From NCBI GenBank assembly GCA_964575975.1, contig CAZNTU010000207.1:1-9872 (forward strand): a stretch of DNA of 9,872 bases. The letters run 5' to 3'. This DNA is from G963674505 sp964575975 (GTDB lineage Bacteria; Desulfobacterota; Desulfobacteria; Desulfobacterales; SKZT01). The notes under the pieces were generated by a model. That model was given only the letters and a program-made list of their open reading frames with translations, searched no databases and was not told where the DNA came from. This document shows, piece after piece, positions 1 through 6,714 of the stretch (its first letter is position 1; every line of letters starts with the position of its first letter). The translations under genes were made by a program, and so were the position numbers.

Positions 1-422
1 TCTTTCGTCGGAGGGCTGTACACGGCCATTGTTTTCATGTCCAAGGCCGGCAGTTGTATTGCGCCCGCCGGCAGACGCGCGTTCAATTCGTATGGGATTG
101 GCATTTTGTCGATATTGGCGCGGGGCCGCGAAATATCCCTTTTGATCGGATCGAGTTCGTTCTTCAACCTTTTTTCCGGAATTTCCTTTTTCTTCTTTTC
201 CTCCGGGGGAGTTTCCTTTTTTTTCAACCTCACGAACTCCACGGCGCTCGGTTTTTCGTATTCTTCCATTCCTCCCGGCCTGGTTTGAACCAAGCGGGGC
301 ATGAGGCTGAACAGCGCGAGGTTCAACAGGATCGCGAACACGACGGAGAATGTCCACATAGCGCCGGTCTTAAGCCATTGAAAAGGCTTGCGCACAGGCT
401 GCGCGTGCATGCTCGCGTACAT
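1..422 (-). CDS. tonB: TonB energy transducer, N-terminal part (runs off window)
   Basis: This is the first 140 codons of a TonB-type protein, which carries proton-motive energy from the ExbB/ExbD motor to outer-membrane receptors. A short cytoplasmic tail (residues 1-19) precedes one membrane anchor at about residues 20-42 (core WTFSVVFAILLNLALFSL). A Lys/Glu/Pro-rich periplasmic linker follows at about 60-95 (KKKETPPEEKKKKEIPEKR), typical of TonB spacers. The C-terminal receptor-binding domain lies beyond base 1. The ATG at 422 is chosen because a GGGGGAG ribosome site sits about 8 bases upstream; a second in-frame Met at 410 lacks one. It begins 2 bases after the exbD stop, so it is co-transcribed and probably translationally coupled. 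A run of eight A within the linker codons is a possible slippage site. The family call rests on the anchor, the linker and the position after exbB-exbD. Confidence 0.85.
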   Translation of the reverse strand, partial: MYASMHAQPVRKPFQWLKTGAMWTFSVVFAILLNLALFSLMPRLVQTRPGGMEEYEKPSAVEFVRLKKKETPPEEKKKKEIPEKRLKNELDPIKRDISRPRANIDKMPIPYELNARLPAGAIQLPALDMKTMAVYSPPTK

Positions 423-424
423 GG

Positions 425-847
425 TCAATTCTCCCCCGAGGGAAGACTGGCGGCTATGGAAACGGACGGGGCCCCGGCCAGGCGGCAGGCGTCCATGATC
501 TCGATGGCGACCCCGGTGCGGCTTTGCCGGTCGGCCACGATCACGACCGTGCTTTTCGGGTTTTCCGCCAAGGCTCTCTCCACGTTGGCGCGCACGGCCT
601 GCAAGTTTATCTCCCTCTTTTCCATGAAAATCCTGTCGTCCTTGTCCACTCCGATCATGATTCCGGCGTTCGGCATGGACTCCGTGGTCGCCGCAGTCGG
701 CCGGTTCACCTCGATCCCGCTTTCCTTCACGAAACTGGTGGTCACCAGAAAAAAAATCAGCAGGATGAACACCATGTCGATCAACGGGGCCATGTTGATG
801 TCCAAAAGCTGTCGCCTGCCTTTTCGCGATCCTGTGATGTTCAGCAT
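425..847 (-). CDS. exbD: ExbD biopolymer transport protein
   Basis: This 140-residue ExbD/TolR-family protein is the proton-channel partner of ExbB in the TonB motor. It has a short basic cytoplasmic N-terminus, then one transmembrane helix (residues about 19-41, NMAPLIDMVFILLIFFLVTT). That helix carries Asp24 in the PLIDM motif, the protonatable aspartate conserved through ExbD and TolR. The rest is a small periplasmic domain ending in the usual VVIVAD-type strand and a helix with an AGAPSVSIA-like segment. Length matches the family (about 130-150). It starts 3 bases after the exbB stop, with GGAG inside the exbB end as ribosome site, and ends 2 bases before tonB. TolR is the main alternative, but the TonB neighbour and absence of tolA/tolB favour ExbD. 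Confidence 0.95.
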   Translation of the reverse strand: MLNITGSRKGRRQLLDINMAPLIDMVFILLIFFLVTTSFVKESGIEVNRPTAATTESMPNAGIMIGVDKDDRIFMEKREINLQAVRANVERALAENPKSTVVIVADRQSRTGVAIEIMDACRLAGAPSVSIAASLPSGEN

Positions 848-850
848 TTT

Positions 851-1495
851 CTACGCTCCGTTTTCCCGGGCCAGGCGTCCGCTCAAATACATTCCAACGG
901 AAGCCGCCCGCCGTTTGAGGTTTTCCGCCCTCCTGGAGAGCCAATTGTATGCGTAAAGGCCTGGTATGGCGATCAGCAGGCCGGTCTGCGTGGTGACGAG
1001 GGCCTCGGAGATGCCGGCGGCCATGGCGCGAGCGTTGCCGGCGCCGAACACGCTGATGATATCGAACGTCGCGATCATTCCCGTCACCGTCCCCAAAAGG
1101 CCCAACAGAGGTGAAGCCTTCGCCAGAACGCCTATCGTCGCCAAATGCCGGTCCAGGTTGGAGACCACCGCCATGACGGTCTCGTTCAGGATCGGACGGT
1201 CCAGCTCGGCATCCCCCGTGCGGCGCATTTGAAACTCGGTCACCAGCATGGCCACAAGGCCCCTGTAGTCCTTGGGGTCGGGAATCTCGCCCTCCAGGAC
1301 GTACCTTGCCGCCCGCTCCCGGTCCATGTTCTTCCGGTACAGCCGCCGAAAAAACAGCAAGCGGTTCACGATCAGTATCCACATCACGGTGGAAACCGCC
1401 AACAGCGGTATCATCACGACCCCGCCCGCCGATATGTATTCCTCGAAAACGCGATACTGTTCGGAGAGAAATCCTTCTATCATGTGTATTTCCAT
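851..1495 (-). CDS. exbB: ExbB/MotA/TolQ-family proton channel (short ExbB)
   Basis: This 214-residue ExbB forms the inner-membrane proton channel with ExbD and drives TonB. A periplasmic N-terminus leads into TM1 (about residues 24-45). A cytoplasmic segment of about 65 residues follows, then TM2 (about 114-136), with the family motif ASPLLGLLGTVTGMI, and TM3 (about 161-185, GISEALVTTQTGLLIAIPGL), the classic MotA_TolQ_ExbB signature. The ATG at 1495 is preferred over Met5 (1483) because AAGGA lies about 10 bases upstream. It is the second ExbB-type protein here: the longer upstream one (1721-3175) carries an extra periplasmic coiled coil. It is packed 3 bases from exbD but separated from the upstream gene by 225 bases of repeats. 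Confidence 0.94.
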   Translation of the reverse strand: MEIHMIEGFLSEQYRVFEEYISAGGVVMIPLLAVSTVMWILIVNRLLFFRRLYRKNMDRERAARYVLEGEIPDPKDYRGLVAMLVTEFQMRRTGDAELDRPILNETVMAVVSNLDRHLATIGVLAKASPLLGLLGTVTGMIATFDIISVFGAGNARAMAAGISEALVTTQTGLLIAIPGLYAYNWLSRRAENLKRRAASVGMYLSGRLARENGA

Positions 1496-1517
1496 ACGTT
1501 GGTCGTCCTTGTTGAAA

Positions 1518-1574
1518 GCGGTTAGCCGTTAGCGGTTAGCCGTTAGCCGTTAGCGGTTAGCTGTTAGCGGTTAG
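1518..1574. repeat. Degenerate heptad array (GTTAGCN units)
   Basis: About 7.7 tandem 7-bp units of GTTAGC plus a variable base (C, G, C, C, G, T, G) occur from 1521 to 1574, with a partial unit before. The array ends about 10 bases upstream of the short exbB ribosome site, and its last unit merges into the left end of the inverted-repeat element. It resembles in style, not in sequence, the short tandemly repeated heptamers known from cyanobacteria. Confidence 0.85.
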
Positions 1575-1695
1575 TTTGACATTGTAAACTTAACGGGTAA
1601 CATGCCGAATTTATCAACCTGTGCGGCCCGACCTCACAGGTCGAAATATTTCAATTGGTTGCGGCTTATGTTTACGATGTCAAGCTAACCGCTAA
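1564..1695. repeat. 132-bp element with 26-bp terminal inverted repeats (MITE-like)
   Basis: The left end (1564-1589) begins TTAGCGGTTAG and continues TTTGACATTGTAAAC. The right end (1670-1695), read on the minus strand, is the same 26 bases with two differences (T/C at positions 12 and 20). As plus-strand RNA both differences become U-G wobbles, so the ends could pair completely. The 80-bp interior holds nested inverted repeats (ACCTGTG/CACAGGT at about 1617-1641 and GACCT/AGGTC) and no credible ORF. It could be a non-autonomous mobile element or a long intercistronic RNA hairpin between the two exbB-type genes. I see no matching transposase and no clean target duplication, because both flanks are heptad arrays. 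Confidence 0.7.
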
Positions 1696-1726
1696 TACCT
1701 AATACCTAATTCCCTAATACCTAATT
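1684..1726. repeat. Degenerate heptad array (CCTAATA units)
   Basis: Six 7-bp units (GCTAACC, GCTAATA, CCTAATA, CCTAATT, then after one extra C, CCTAATA and CCTAATT) lie at the other side of the inverted-repeat element, in inverted orientation to the left array. The last unit overlaps the end of the TtpC-like gene: its final AAT codon and TAG stop are repeat sequence. Confidence 0.8.
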
Positions 1727-3175
1727 CGCCTCCGCGCGAACCTCGCAACTCCTGCGCGCGAAGACGGTATTGACGAACGCCACCCCCTTTTCCTCCATTT
1801 GGGAGACGAGAGTGTCCACTCTTCTGGTCAGAAGCGTGTGGCACAGCATCAGGGGGATTGCGGCGGAAAGCCCCAGCATCGTGGTCACGAGGGCTTCCGA
1901 AATGCCGCCCGACATCATGCGCGGGTCTCCGGTCCCGAAATAGGTGATGACGTGAAACGTATTGATCATGCCCGCCACCGTACCCAACAGGCCCAAAAGA
2001 GGCGCGATGCCCGCCAGCACGCCGAGGGTGGACAAAAACCTCTCCAGGCGAGGAATCTCCCTCAAAATGCTCTCCTGAAGGGCGTTTTCCATGTCGCAAC
2101 GTTCCATGTTCCTGGCCTCCAGACCCGCCATGATCACTCGGGGAACGGCCTTGCTCTTCATATCGCGGCACTCGGCTCCGCAATCCTCCCAGCGCCCCGC
2201 GGAAATATGCTCCGCCAGGCGTTTCATGAACTTGTCGGCGTCGGTTCCATGTCTGAAGAGAAAGAAGAGACGCTCCAGGACGATGAGAACCCCGAGTCCG
2301 AAGACCGCCAGTATGGGCCATACGATGGGGCCGCCCTTCGGGATCTGTTCGTAGAGGGTCAGTTCGTGGGCCAGCTGGCGCAAGGCGCCGCCCCTCGATA
2401 TGTCGACGGGGGCCGTGTCGGACTCCCCGTCCATGTAGTCCTCCAGCCGGCTTTGGACTCTCCTGGCCGGAAGCTTCGAAAGCGCGAAAAACCGTTTGCC
2501 GACGTCCGAATACATCAGAAATCCGACTTCGCCTCCGGACCGATACGCCGCCGTGAAATTCCCCAGCATCAGGATTTCGGCCTCGACTTCGGAGCCGTTC
2601 CTGTCGACGATGGTTCCTTTTAGGAGCCTTACATCCCCGGACATTCGGATTTCGTCGAACAAAAGCTCGGCCATCTTCTCGATGTCCGCCATGTCCGGGA
2701 ATTTTTTCTCCTCGCGGATATCGTCCGCGAACCTCGTTCGTTCTGGGAAAAGCGCGCTTTGAGGACTTTGCTTGAAAAGACCCTCCAACTCCGACGCGTG
2801 TACCCGCACGAAGCCCACCAGTTCCCGTATTTCCGAATCCATTTCTCCGACTTTCGAGGAAAGCTCCTTTTCTCTTTTCCCGAGTTCGGCCAGGCGCTCT
2901 TCCAGCGCGGCGCGCCTTTTTTCCAACGCGCCGGTTTCGGCTTTCAGTTCCCGTACGGCGGAAGTCAACGCGTCCTTGTCGCCTTTTATTCTGCGAAGGG
3001 TTTCCTGGCTTTCCTTCCTGGCTTCGGCCTTTTCCGCCTCGGCCTTTTCCATCATCAGCCGCTTTTTCGCCTCCGCCTCCATGCTCATGGCGCGCTGGTC
3101 GGCGGCTTGCGCCTCGGCCCACGAACCGAACAACAAACACGCGAACAATCCCGACACGATCATTGCGATTTTCAT
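1721..3175 (-). CDS. TtpC-like ExbB: periplasmic coiled coil fused to MotA/TolQ/ExbB channel domain
   Basis: This 484-residue protein has the build of TtpC, the extra component of Vibrio-type TonB2 systems. A signal peptide or anchor (residues 1-24, cleavage likely after AEAQA) leads into a long charged coiled coil (about 30-130, Glu/Lys/Ala rich). A periplasmic domain (about 150-280) is followed by TM1 (about 283-303, GPIVWPILAVFGLGVLIVLE). The ExbB-type domain has TM2 (about 382-404, IAPLLGLLGTVAGM) and TM3 (about 424-446, GISEALVTTMLGL). In Vibrio, TtpC is needed with ExbB2/ExbD2/TonB2 for uptake; its mechanism is unclear. The frame is open upstream to 3913, but ATG 3175 is right: it begins at the signal peptide and overlaps the DUF3450 stop by 4 bases (ATGA), indicating translational coupling. 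The stop codon lies inside a heptad repeat, so the original C-terminus may have been altered. Confidence 0.88.
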   Translation of the reverse strand: MKIAMIVSGLFACLLFGSWAEAQAADQRAMSMEAEAKKRLMMEKAEAEKAEARKESQETLRRIKGDKDALTSAVRELKAETGALEKRRAALEERLAELGKREKELSSKVGEMDSEIRELVGFVRVHASELEGLFKQSPQSALFPERTRFADDIREEKKFPDMADIEKMAELLFDEIRMSGDVRLLKGTIVDRNGSEVEAEILMLGNFTAAYRSGGEVGFLMYSDVGKRFFALSKLPARRVQSRLEDYMDGESDTAPVDISRGGALRQLAHELTLYEQIPKGGPIVWPILAVFGLGVLIVLERLFFLFRHGTDADKFMKRLAEHISAGRWEDCGAECRDMKSKAVPRVIMAGLEARNMERCDMENALQESILREIPRLERFLSTLGVLAGIAPLLGLLGTVAGMINTFHVITYFGTGDPRMMSGGISEALVTTMLGLSAAIPLMLCHTLLTRRVDTLVSQMEEKGVAFVNTVFARRSCEVRAEAN

Positions 3176-3954
3176 TCGACCACTATCCTCCCCAAGGGCA
3201 AAGACACGATTTCGGCGGGACGCATTTTCGACGCGATCTCCACTGCGGCGCGAATATCGCGGTTGGCGTTCGCGGGCAGCGGCGCCCACTGGTTTTCCGA
3301 CAGGTCGAAATACCCCGCCCGCTGCCGATCCAACGTTTCGAAAAACAGGGCCATGGTCCCCAGCCGGAAAACCGTGGCCAACACCTCCTCCTGACCTATC
3401 CGGATTTTGTCCTGACAGGTCTCCACCGTATTTCCATACTCCGCTTCCATAAACAAAGCCTCCATGACCTTCCGAAACTTTTCGCCCATGGCCACGCCCG
3501 AATCGTCCATGGCTTGCCTCAAGCTCTCCAGCCGCGCAGTCCTCTCTCCGACGAGAAACCGCGGAGGCTCTTCGATCAAGGCAGCCAATTTCCCGTAGAC
3601 CTTTTCCAGAAAGGGGGCCAAGTCTTCCGAGATCTTCTCCATGGAGCGGATCTGTCGGTTCAAGGACTCGACGCTTTGTTCCATCGACGAGACCCGCTCC
3701 GTCAATTGCACGACCTCGGCGGACAGCCTTTCCTTGGATTCCGAGAGGTTGTCGAATTCCGATTCCAGCGCGCTTTTTTCCTCGCTCCATTTCTCGGTTT
3801 CCCTCTGCGCCTCCTGGCGAATCGAAATGGACTCGTCTATCGGCTTTTTCACCTGGCCGGCGAACTGCTGCGCGACTGTCGTGCCGCAAAACATCGTCGT
3901 CGCAATCAAGCAAAATACTGCCTCCGAAATTTTCAGTATATTTCGTTTTCGCAT
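3172..3954 (-). CDS. DUF3450 periplasmic coiled-coil protein of a TonB2-type operon
   Basis: This 260-residue DUF3450 protein is the usual first gene of TonB2/TtpC operons. It has a signal peptide (residues 1-28, hydrophobic SEAVFCLIATTMFC, probable cut after TVAQ), then a long Glu/Lys/Ser-rich coiled coil (about 40-110). A mixed C-terminal domain with LGTMALFFETLDRQRAGYF and a W-x-PL-motif near residue 220 fits the family's end. No enzymatic motif is visible. A structural or signalling role in the periplasm alongside TtpC is inferred from context. The ATG at 3954 has GGAG 7 bases upstream; the longer reading frame to a GTG at 4005 would start inside the terminator stem and is rejected. Just upstream, TCATTATC (3974-3981, plus strand) resembles a Fur half-site but is too short to rely on. 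Confidence 0.85.
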   Translation of the reverse strand: MRKRNILKISEAVFCLIATTMFCGTTVAQQFAGQVKKPIDESISIRQEAQRETEKWSEEKSALESEFDNLSESKERLSAEVVQLTERVSSMEQSVESLNRQIRSMEKISEDLAPFLEKVYGKLAALIEEPPRFLVGERTARLESLRQAMDDSGVAMGEKFRKVMEALFMEAEYGNTVETCQDKIRIGQEEVLATVFRLGTMALFFETLDRQRAGYFDLSENQWAPLPANANRDIRAAVEIASKMRPAEIVSLPLGRIVVE

Positions 3955-4294
3955 TTTCTCACTCCGATTCACCTCATTATCCTTTGCGGCCAAAAAAAAA
4001 GCCACGAATATTGTTTCCCGTGCGGGGAATCCAAACCTTCGTGGCTTTCGGTTTCATGTTTTTATGCCCTTGTTCGCCTACGCGCTGCAACGCGAACCGA
4101 TCATAGGGGCATCGACGTTTTATTATATTTGGCAATTGACGGCTTCTGCCGAAATGCGCTTTATTGTTTCAAGGCTCGTCATTTACCGCGTTCTTTTCCG
4201 AAAATCAACATTTTTTTTGCGACGTTGCATTTCAACTATGCCTGGAACCGTGAGGACATATCTTTGCATTTTCCTTGGCGCCGTTTACGAAGAT
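3955..4294 (-). other. Intergenic leader/trailer between receptor and DUF3450 operon
   Basis: This 340-bp stretch has no credible gene. On the minus strand it holds a perfect TATAAT (4127-4122) without a recognisable -35, an inverted repeat GTTCGC/GCGAAC around 4075-4100, then the terminator hairpin at 4048-3992, all before the DUF3450 start. If the TATAAT is a real -10, the DUF3450 operon would be transcribed through the hairpin, which would then act as a leader attenuator. Otherwise the hairpin simply ends the receptor transcript, and the promoter must lie in the 38 bases after it, where I find only a weak GATAAT. Confidence 0.35.
3992..4048 (-). terminator. Rho-independent terminator with CCACGAA stem
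   Basis: On the minus strand AAAGCCACGAA is followed by a 29-base spacer and then TTCGTGGC and nine T. The spacer itself contains a TTCCC/GGGAA hairpin. It lies downstream of the receptor gene and 38 bases before the DUF3450 start. The same stem recurs at 7810-7750. Confidence 0.75.
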
Positions 4295-6622
4295 TCAATA
4301 ATCCCACTTCAGCTCGGCAATCACCATACGTCTTGCATAAGGATGGAACATGTACGCAAGTTCATCTGTCAGGTTGTCCACAGATAATGACATGGTAACC
4401 TGCTCGAGTAGCTTGTAGGAAATTTTAGCATCAAGAAACAAATAATCGTCATTGGCTCCGTATCCCCCCCGATCATCCACGTTATCCAGTGTATTCCAAG
4501 GCTTGCTCGAGTATCTTCCGGCGAGTGTCAGATTCAGTTTTTCAGTGGGATAATAACTGACAACTGCTTTAGCGGTCCATTCGGGGGCACGGGGAAATAT
4601 TTTTCCTTCGGAATCCGGGAAATTTTCATTTTTCAGCGTCTTTGCCTTCATGTAGGCAATGTTGAACATCGCATCCAATGTATCGAGAAACAATCCTTTT
4701 TTCTCCGCCTGCAATTCGATTCCTCGGGTGCGGACTTCATCTATGTTTTGATAATATGTTTCGTTTTTATAGACATCTGTCTGACTGAAAATGGTATCTT
4801 CCGTGTAATTTTCAAAAAAGCTGAGCCTTGCCTCTCCGCCTTCACCGAGTTTTCTGCTGACGGTAAAATCTTTCGCGAATATTTTCTCGGATTTCAAATC
4901 GGGATTCGTTCTGGTCACGATTCCCGAACTATCGATACTCGCATAAAAAAGCTCATTTATACTAGGGAACCGGTATGCCTTGGCAAGAGAAAGCCGAAAC
5001 CCCCAATCCTGATCTGGACTGTAGCCGACCGCAAATTTGGGCGAAAAGCGGTTTTCCTCCCTATCCTTTAAATCCACCTTTTTAATCGATCCGGCGACAT
5101 CCCGGGAACTGCTCCCGTCATATCCCCGCCACCATTCATGACGACCGCCGAAATACAGCATGATTTTTTCCGTAACATCCCACTCATCCTGGAGAAACAT
5201 GGCATGAGTGCGGGTTTTTCCTTCGGAACCGGCATTCAAGGTTGTTAAAACCTCTCTTTTCCAGTCAGACGCATTCCAGGTTTCCCCTTCGGTAAAGTAG
5301 TGATCAAAATGATACCCGGCGGTCAATGTGTGCTTTCCGAAAGCGGAAATTTCCGAAGGCAGATAGGAAGACTTGAAGTCGAAAGTATACCAACCGGTTT
5401 CTGAATCGGAAACACTTCCGGGACCACCATGTTTTGAATCCGGCGGGGTTCCGGTTGATTGCTTGCTGAGGTTTTTCCAGTTATCGTTAAAGCTGGCGGT
5501 GGTCCAGATATTGAGTCCGGTTACGGGTTCTCTTTTGAAATTCAGTGCGTAAATATCCCCTTCGTATTTCTGCTTGACAAAGGGAAAATTCGACGGGCTG
5601 ATGTAGTAATTCAGCCCGTCGATATCAACACTGCCGCTATATACCTTGTTCCCTGAAGCGTCCGTTAAATAGGAATCCACATTTTCGACATCCTGGTAGT
5701 CCCACCAGTGCGTCCACTGGCAGTTGATTTGGGTGTAGCTGTCAAAATCGTAACCGAGCTTCGCCTTGAACGTGGTGTCGGTGACATCCCTCACCCCCCT
5801 GTCTCCGATAATATATCGCGTTCTACCCTCGAAATCCCGATCCGTATCGTATCCCGTCACAGGATTGCCGGTTGGAGCTTTGCCGTCCTGCGCCAGCAAT
5901 GTGTTGAATGTAGTCGGCTGCGCTTCGTTTTCCAACCTTTCGATCAGAGTGAACAACCGGAAATTTCCGTAATTTTCGCCGAAAGAAAAGTGGGCTGTAT
6001 TTCCCTCAAGGTCATAGTCGGTTTCATAGGCTTTAAAATTTTGATACATGTACGAGGATTTGGCAACGATGGATCGTTCTTCAGGAAAGCTTGTGGTGAT
6101 CAACGCCGCGCCCCCTAACGAATGACCACTGTACATTGCCGAATACGGGCCGTAAACAACATCAATCCTCTCAATTTCTTCGGGTGCTATCTGGGACCAT
6201 CTGGTCCTGCCGGAACTTGTATAATCGCTCAAGAGAACACCATCGGAAAGGACTAAGGTCCTGGGCACAAACGGATGCGTGCCTCTTATGCTCAAAGGAA
6301 CGGAGCCACCGGGATAAAGTTTTCTTATGTACATTCCCGGATTGTATCGAAGGGCGTCATCGGTAGTAAGGACCGTTATCTTTTCCAAATCATACTTTGT
6401 GGTCGATTCCACCACTGCAGGCACCCTGGCGGCAGCCGGGACTTCGGCGGCGTCTTCCTTTTCCGAGGTAACCACTACATCTTCAAGAGTAAAAGTTTTC
6501 TGTTCCTTGACATTCTCCGATTGCTCTACACGTTCCTTGCTCTTTTCCATATCCTCTGCCGAAGCCATACAAGACAGCATGGATAAAAATAGCAAAACCA
6601 GGATTGTTTTCCAGCGAGTCAT
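4295..6622 (-). CDS. TonB-dependent outer-membrane receptor
   Basis: This 775-residue protein is a TonB-dependent receptor importing a scarce substrate through the outer membrane. It has a signal peptide (residues 1-22, cut after MASA), a TonB box at about 45-53 (TLEDVVVTS) and a plug domain at about 70-178 (DDALRYNPGMYIRK, SIRGTHPFVPRTLVLSDGV, IERIDVVYGPYSAMYSG). A 22-strand-type beta barrel follows, ending VIAELKWDY with the terminal aromatic residue needed for barrel assembly. The late VDNLTDELAY segment is the typical penultimate region. The ATG at 6622 has AAGGA 8 bases upstream and starts the signal peptide; the open frame to 6763 is discarded. It follows DUF4198 by 92 bases and is probably in the same operon. 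Substrate cannot be read from sequence; DUF4198 hints at a metal or metal chelate. Confidence 0.93.
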   Translation of the reverse strand: MTRWKTILVLLFLSMLSCMASAEDMEKSKERVEQSENVKEQKTFTLEDVVVTSEKEDAAEVPAAARVPAVVESTTKYDLEKITVLTTDDALRYNPGMYIRKLYPGGSVPLSIRGTHPFVPRTLVLSDGVLLSDYTSSGRTRWSQIAPEEIERIDVVYGPYSAMYSGHSLGGAALITTSFPEERSIVAKSSYMYQNFKAYETDYDLEGNTAHFSFGENYGNFRLFTLIERLENEAQPTTFNTLLAQDGKAPTGNPVTGYDTDRDFEGRTRYIIGDRGVRDVTDTTFKAKLGYDFDSYTQINCQWTHWWDYQDVENVDSYLTDASGNKVYSGSVDIDGLNYYISPSNFPFVKQKYEGDIYALNFKREPVTGLNIWTTASFNDNWKNLSKQSTGTPPDSKHGGPGSVSDSETGWYTFDFKSSYLPSEISAFGKHTLTAGYHFDHYFTEGETWNASDWKREVLTTLNAGSEGKTRTHAMFLQDEWDVTEKIMLYFGGRHEWWRGYDGSSSRDVAGSIKKVDLKDREENRFSPKFAVGYSPDQDWGFRLSLAKAYRFPSINELFYASIDSSGIVTRTNPDLKSEKIFAKDFTVSRKLGEGGEARLSFFENYTEDTIFSQTDVYKNETYYQNIDEVRTRGIELQAEKKGLFLDTLDAMFNIAYMKAKTLKNENFPDSEGKIFPRAPEWTAKAVVSYYPTEKLNLTLAGRYSSKPWNTLDNVDDRGGYGANDDYLFLDAKISYKLLEQVTMSLSVDNLTDELAYMFHPYARRMVIAELKWDY

Positions 6623-6648
6623 ACAAAGTTTCCTTTCTCCGGTCGATG

Positions 6649-6671
6649 GGGGGCGGGATGGCCCCGCCCCC
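6649..6671 (-). other. Very GC-rich intercistronic hairpin
   Basis: A perfect 9-bp stem GGGGGCGGG / CCCGCCCCC with a 5-base loop lies between DUF4198 and the receptor gene, just upstream of the receptor ribosome site. No T-tract follows, so it is unlikely to be an intrinsic terminator. A role in RNA processing or stabilising the upstream message is possible. Confidence 0.6.
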
Positions 6672-6714
6672 GTTAAGGATGCTACCATGACGTGAATACG
6701 CCAGGATTGCGGGG

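Noticed and set aside
54..956. Plus-strand 300-codon frame
   Set aside because: It is antisense to tonB and exbD, and its translation is low-complexity with no family features.
1518..1726. CRISPR array
   Set aside because: Units are 7 bp, tandem without spacers and degenerate, and no cas genes are present.
1692..3140. Open 482-codon frame on the minus strand, Arg/Gly-rich
   Set aside because: It overlaps the TtpC-like gene in another frame, has no recognisable domain and shows the composition of a GC-rich shadow frame.
3176..3913. In-frame upstream extension of the TtpC-like gene
   Set aside because: The extension overlaps DUF3450 completely. The Met at 3175 begins a clear signal peptide and overlaps the DUF3450 stop as ATGA.
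3955..4005. GTG start at 4005 for the DUF3450 gene
   Set aside because: It would start inside the terminator stem and T-tract. ATG 3954 has a good ribosome site and signal peptide.
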